A DNA stretch of 23,819 bases from Coptodactyla brooksi (Eukaryota; Arthropoda; Insecta; Coleoptera; Scarabaeidae). Below are positions 22,701 through 23,819 of the stretch, one piece after another. The DNA lies in contig JAWQRM010000350.1 in assembly GCA_033557675.1 (NCBI GenBank), positions 1 through 23,819 of the forward strand, read 5' to 3'. The notes under the pieces are model-generated. The model saw only the letters and a program-made list of their open reading frames with translations, was not told the origin of the DNA and did not search any database. Position 1 is the stretch's first letter; each line of letters begins with the position of its first letter. Both the position numbers and the translations under genes were made by a program.

Positions 22701-22733
22701 GTTGAAACGCCAATTGAGGAAGAAATGATTTAA
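10771..22733 (+). CDS. CENPE-like: CENP-E-like (kinesin-7 type) protein with degenerate motor, 15 exons
   Basis: Inferred exons: 10771-10786, 11188-11590, 11646-11880, 14752-14891, 14949-15125, 15179-15323, 15379-15728, 15783-15903, 15969-16151, 16211-16707, 16763-16864, 16927-16965, 19103-21957, 22162-22355, 22434-22733. The sum is 5757 nt, 1918 residues plus TAA, and all phases agree. The motor is about residues 14-335, followed by ~1550 residues of coiled coil and a short Ser-rich basic tail ending in VETPIEEEMI. CENP-E kinesins carry chromosomes along spindle microtubules and tether them at kinetochores (known); vertebrate CENP-E is ~2700 residues, so this one is shorter. Family evidence: VVVRARPL, LAYGQTSSGK, RVAYFKLYNDKVYDLL, SHLNLV, GDSKLT, GGNAK. 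The start MEIQS comes from a 16-nt first exon whose phase fits the acceptor CTTCTAG at 11188; an ATG at 11112 is an alternative. Catalytic motifs are altered (next entry). Intron 9 must be GC-AG. Family assignment is firm, the exact orthologue less so. Confidence 0.85.
11058..11066 (+). promoter_or_regulatory. TATA-like TATAAAAAG before exon 2
   Basis: This lies 46-54 bp before an ATG at 11112 that reads in frame into the motor through the exon-2 acceptor, giving a different N-terminus (MKYRWCTTPFSNSS...). It could be an alternative promoter, or chance in AT-rich intron DNA. Confidence 0.25.
12085..12124. repeat. Perfect 17-bp stem hairpin
   Basis: GGCAGTTCTACTAATTC (12085-12101), a 6-nt loop, then the exact reverse complement (12108-12124). 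It lies in the kinesin intron 3. Confidence 0.9.
12340..12890 (+). repeat. Short derivative of the L-M element, M copy 2
   Basis: It starts with TGTTAGTTATGATCGACTGC and GCAAGCTGTTAGTTACTTGC, shared with 13094-13160. It then jumps straight to CAATCGGCTATGCCTAGTCC and the M segment. The L part present in the neighbouring copy is missing, so this looks like an internally deleted derivative. Confidence 0.65.
13090..14290 (-). repeat. Fullest L-M element copy
   Basis: Order on the plus strand: ACGTTAGTTACGATCGAC leader, TTTTCCTAAGAGAAAGTATT, a GTCC tetranucleotide run (about 13257-13274), reverse-complemented L with near-palindromes at 13540-13610 and (truncated) 13769-13822, the AAACCAGGGGCAAGG junction, then M to about 14290. 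No coding capacity is recognised, so the class is undetermined. Confidence 0.65.
14415..14594 (+). other. Unassigned 59-codon open frame inside intron 3
   Basis: The frame runs from ATG (14415) to TAA (14592-14594) and reads MHKKPKCKIYELFALAKD, then an SSAGPASPKN-like segment. It lies just past the L-M repeat. I recognise no family and see no splice sites fitting it to the kinesin frame. It may be a chance frame or a relic. Confidence 0.15.
16152..16210 (+). other. GC-AG intron 9 of the kinesin gene
   Basis: The exon-9 frame meets TAA at 16161-16163 with no usable in-phase GT donor. ATT|GCAAGA at 16152 fits the GC-donor consensus and joins the TTTTTAG acceptor at 16210 in phase 0, giving QQRIRELEQK. 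The resulting 59-bp intron matches the size of its neighbours and keeps the coiled coil open. Confidence 0.75.
16921..16926 (+). other. Tandem NAGNAG acceptor before exon 12
   Basis: AAGCAG offers two acceptors three bases apart. Both keep the frame (S-I-T-T or S-S-I-T-T), so isoforms differing by one Ser are possible. Confidence 0.6.
17025..17057. repeat. Perfect 13-bp stem hairpin
   Basis: TCCCTTGTAACAG, loop TCTAAAT, then CTGTTACAAGGGA, in intron 12 just before the foldback element. Confidence 0.9.
17139..18387. mobile_element. 1.25-kb foldback DNA element in intron 12
   Basis: The ends CTCTAAAAGCCCCTG and CAGGGGCTTTTAGAG are inverted copies. The arms continue for about 440-485 bp (17139-17582 against about 17903-18387) around a ~320-bp centre. 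Arms are imperfect, so the insertion is not recent. ACGT occurs next to each end (ACGTA left, CACGTT right) and may be a target-site duplication, but this is not clean. No transposase is visible, so it is a non-autonomous long-TIR element of undetermined superfamily. Confidence 0.8.
18388..19102. other. Remainder of kinesin intron 12
   Basis: AT-rich intron DNA with no recognised coding or repeat structure. It ends with the polypyrimidine tract and CATTAACAG acceptor at 19102. Confidence 0.7.
19103..21957 (+). other. Large coiled-coil exon of the CENP-E-like protein
   Basis: One 2855-nt exon encodes about residues 804-1755. It is rich in Glu, Lys, Gln and Leu with heptad-like spacing throughout, typical of the rod of CENP-E-type kinesins. 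Two short breaks carry KSLPNLPTS (Ser at about 1340) and TSAPNLSTS (Ser at about 1375). The exon ends RDI|T and joins SCTTCNDLC in phase 1. An uninterrupted frame this long argues for continued selection on the protein. Confidence 0.85.
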
Positions 22734-23060
22734 TTTAATTTACGTTCGTTTGTTAGTTTCAAATTTTGTGTACGTTACTTAATTGTATTTTCTCGCAGAA
22801 TTTGTACGTTGCGTTTTCTGAAGTTGATTCGTTCTAGTCTTTTAGAAGAATTTAATTTTTAGTTTTTGTCGGAAGAAAAAATTATTTATGTTCATTTTTT
22901 AGTTTAGTTTACGTACGTTATTTAGCTTAATCTGTATCCTTCTGCAGAATTTGCGCAATAAGTTTTTATAACTCGATTCGTTTTAGTTTATGCAAGATGT
23001 TCTTGTTTCCACTTTCAAAGTAAATATTAATAAAGTCGTTCCTTTAATAATATGGTTTTA
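22734..23060 (+). other. 3' UTR of the kinesin gene with a two-copy degenerate repeat
   Basis: About 22740-22860 and 22888-23000 are diverged copies of one ~115-bp segment (CGCAGAATTTGTACG against TGCAGAATTTGCGCA; GATTCGTTCTAGTCTTTTAG against GATTCGTTTTAGTTTATGCA). Confidence 0.5.
23029..23034 (+). terminator. Polyadenylation signal AATAAA
   Basis: This canonical hexamer lies about 296 bp after the kinesin stop codon and is followed by a T/GT-rich stretch (GGTTTTATTTTTGTGT) suitable as a downstream element. Confidence 0.6.
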
Positions 23061-23257
23061 TTTTTGTGTAAATTTAAAATTGAATGTATCAGAATTTTAC
23101 TTCAATCTACAAGTTATCTATCTAGTTAACATAAAATAATCAACAAGTTAATTATAACTAGTGGTCCTAGGAGCATTCAGGTAACGGTATCTACTTAAAA
23201 AGAATCCTCAGCTTATAAAAAAAGGCGATTTTAGAATTGTGAATGTTTTTTAAAAAA

Positions 23258-23819
23258 TTATTGAATATAGAACAATACTTTAAGGATGGACTACGTCGCA
23301 GTGAACACGTTCTGCCTATGTACACTGGTATTCACACCGCATCTGAAAGAGTTAAATGTTATTTCTTCAATTTAAAAGAATGTAAATATAAAATTCTGTT
23401 TAAATACATTTTTAATTAAGGACTTGCTGAATTCATAAAATTATTATTATTCTACTCTTTTCATTAACTGGAATCACTTTTCTTCTAAAATTTAAATCTA
23501 GAAATTCCGGAAGGACTCAAATGTGGCATAAAAAAATAAAAACAAAGTCGCCATTCCGCCAAAATCTAAAAAATAATGCTTGGCGCACGTTTCGATGACC
23601 TAGTTAGCATCATCAGGGGCCATGAAAGACGCTGTCAGACTTTCATCGCTCGTGATGATGCTAACTTAGTTAGCGAAACGTGCGTTGAGCATTGTTCCTC
23701 ACATTTTGGCATAGTGGTGACTTTTGTTTTTATTGATTATTAAAATTATTGAATGTAGAACAAAAAAAAATTAAATCCAGTTTAACACTTTAAGGATGGA
23801 CTGCGTTGTAGTAAACATG
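23258..23819. repeat. Direct repeats flanking a ~198-bp foldback sequence
   Basis: A segment beginning ATTATTGAATATAGAAC and containing ACTTTAAGGATGGACTACG (23258-23311) recurs at about 23744-23819 and runs off the window. Between them, 23536-23733 folds into a long imperfect hairpin: AATAAAAACAAAGTCGCCA pairs with GTGGTGACTTTTGTTTTTATT, GCGCACGTTTCG with CGAAACGTGCG, and TAGTTAGCATCATCA with TGATGATGCTAACTTAG. No coding frame. Confidence 0.7.

Overview
This looks like eukaryotic, most likely insect, chromosomal DNA. It is AT-rich, has compact GT-AG introns of about 50-80 bp inside genes, and its intergenic and large-intron DNA is packed with transposon-derived repeats. I cannot fix the order; a beetle-like genome is a guess. 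Two of the three genes have clear animal orthologues.

Layout. (1) Positions 1-1119 are intron and repeat DNA ahead of the last two coding exons (1120-1462, 1530-1606, + strand) of a collapsin response mediator protein/dihydropyrimidinase gene. (2) A convergent minus-strand gene at 4220-2450 is a complete FBXL7-type F-box/leucine-rich-repeat protein in three exons (553 codons). (3) About 4234-10620 has no recognisable gene. It holds a copy of the CRMP 3' flank sandwiched between two direct repeats, a tRNA-like (B-box) repeat cluster, a TA microsatellite, and several copies of a repeat family with a tandem ~290-bp monomer and a ~70-bp near-palindrome. (4) A 15-exon plus-strand gene at 10771-22733 encodes a CENP-E-like (kinesin-7 type) protein. 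My exon join is 5757 nt, exactly divisible by three (1918 residues), and needs one GC-AG intron. Its third and twelfth introns are filled with transposon-derived DNA; the twelfth holds a 1.25-kb foldback element. (5) After a 3' UTR with a canonical polyadenylation signal, the window ends in another foldback repeat.

The main discovery candidate is the kinesin. Its motor domain is co-linear with CENP-E from RxRP to the neck, but all three nucleotide-contacting motifs are altered at catalytic positions (P-loop GKT to GKL, switch I SSRSH to ESRSD, switch II DLAGSE to TLVGSE). The loop-11/alpha-4 consensus is also lost, while every exon, the splice phases and the ~1550-residue coiled-coil tail are intact. 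This suggests an expressed kinesin with a nucleotide-dead pseudomotor rather than a decayed pseudogene. Second is the repeat-unique-repeat structure (4382-5014) carrying a copy of the neighbouring CRMP 3' flank.

I see no functional link between the three genes beyond proximity. No rRNA, true tRNA or CRISPR array was found.
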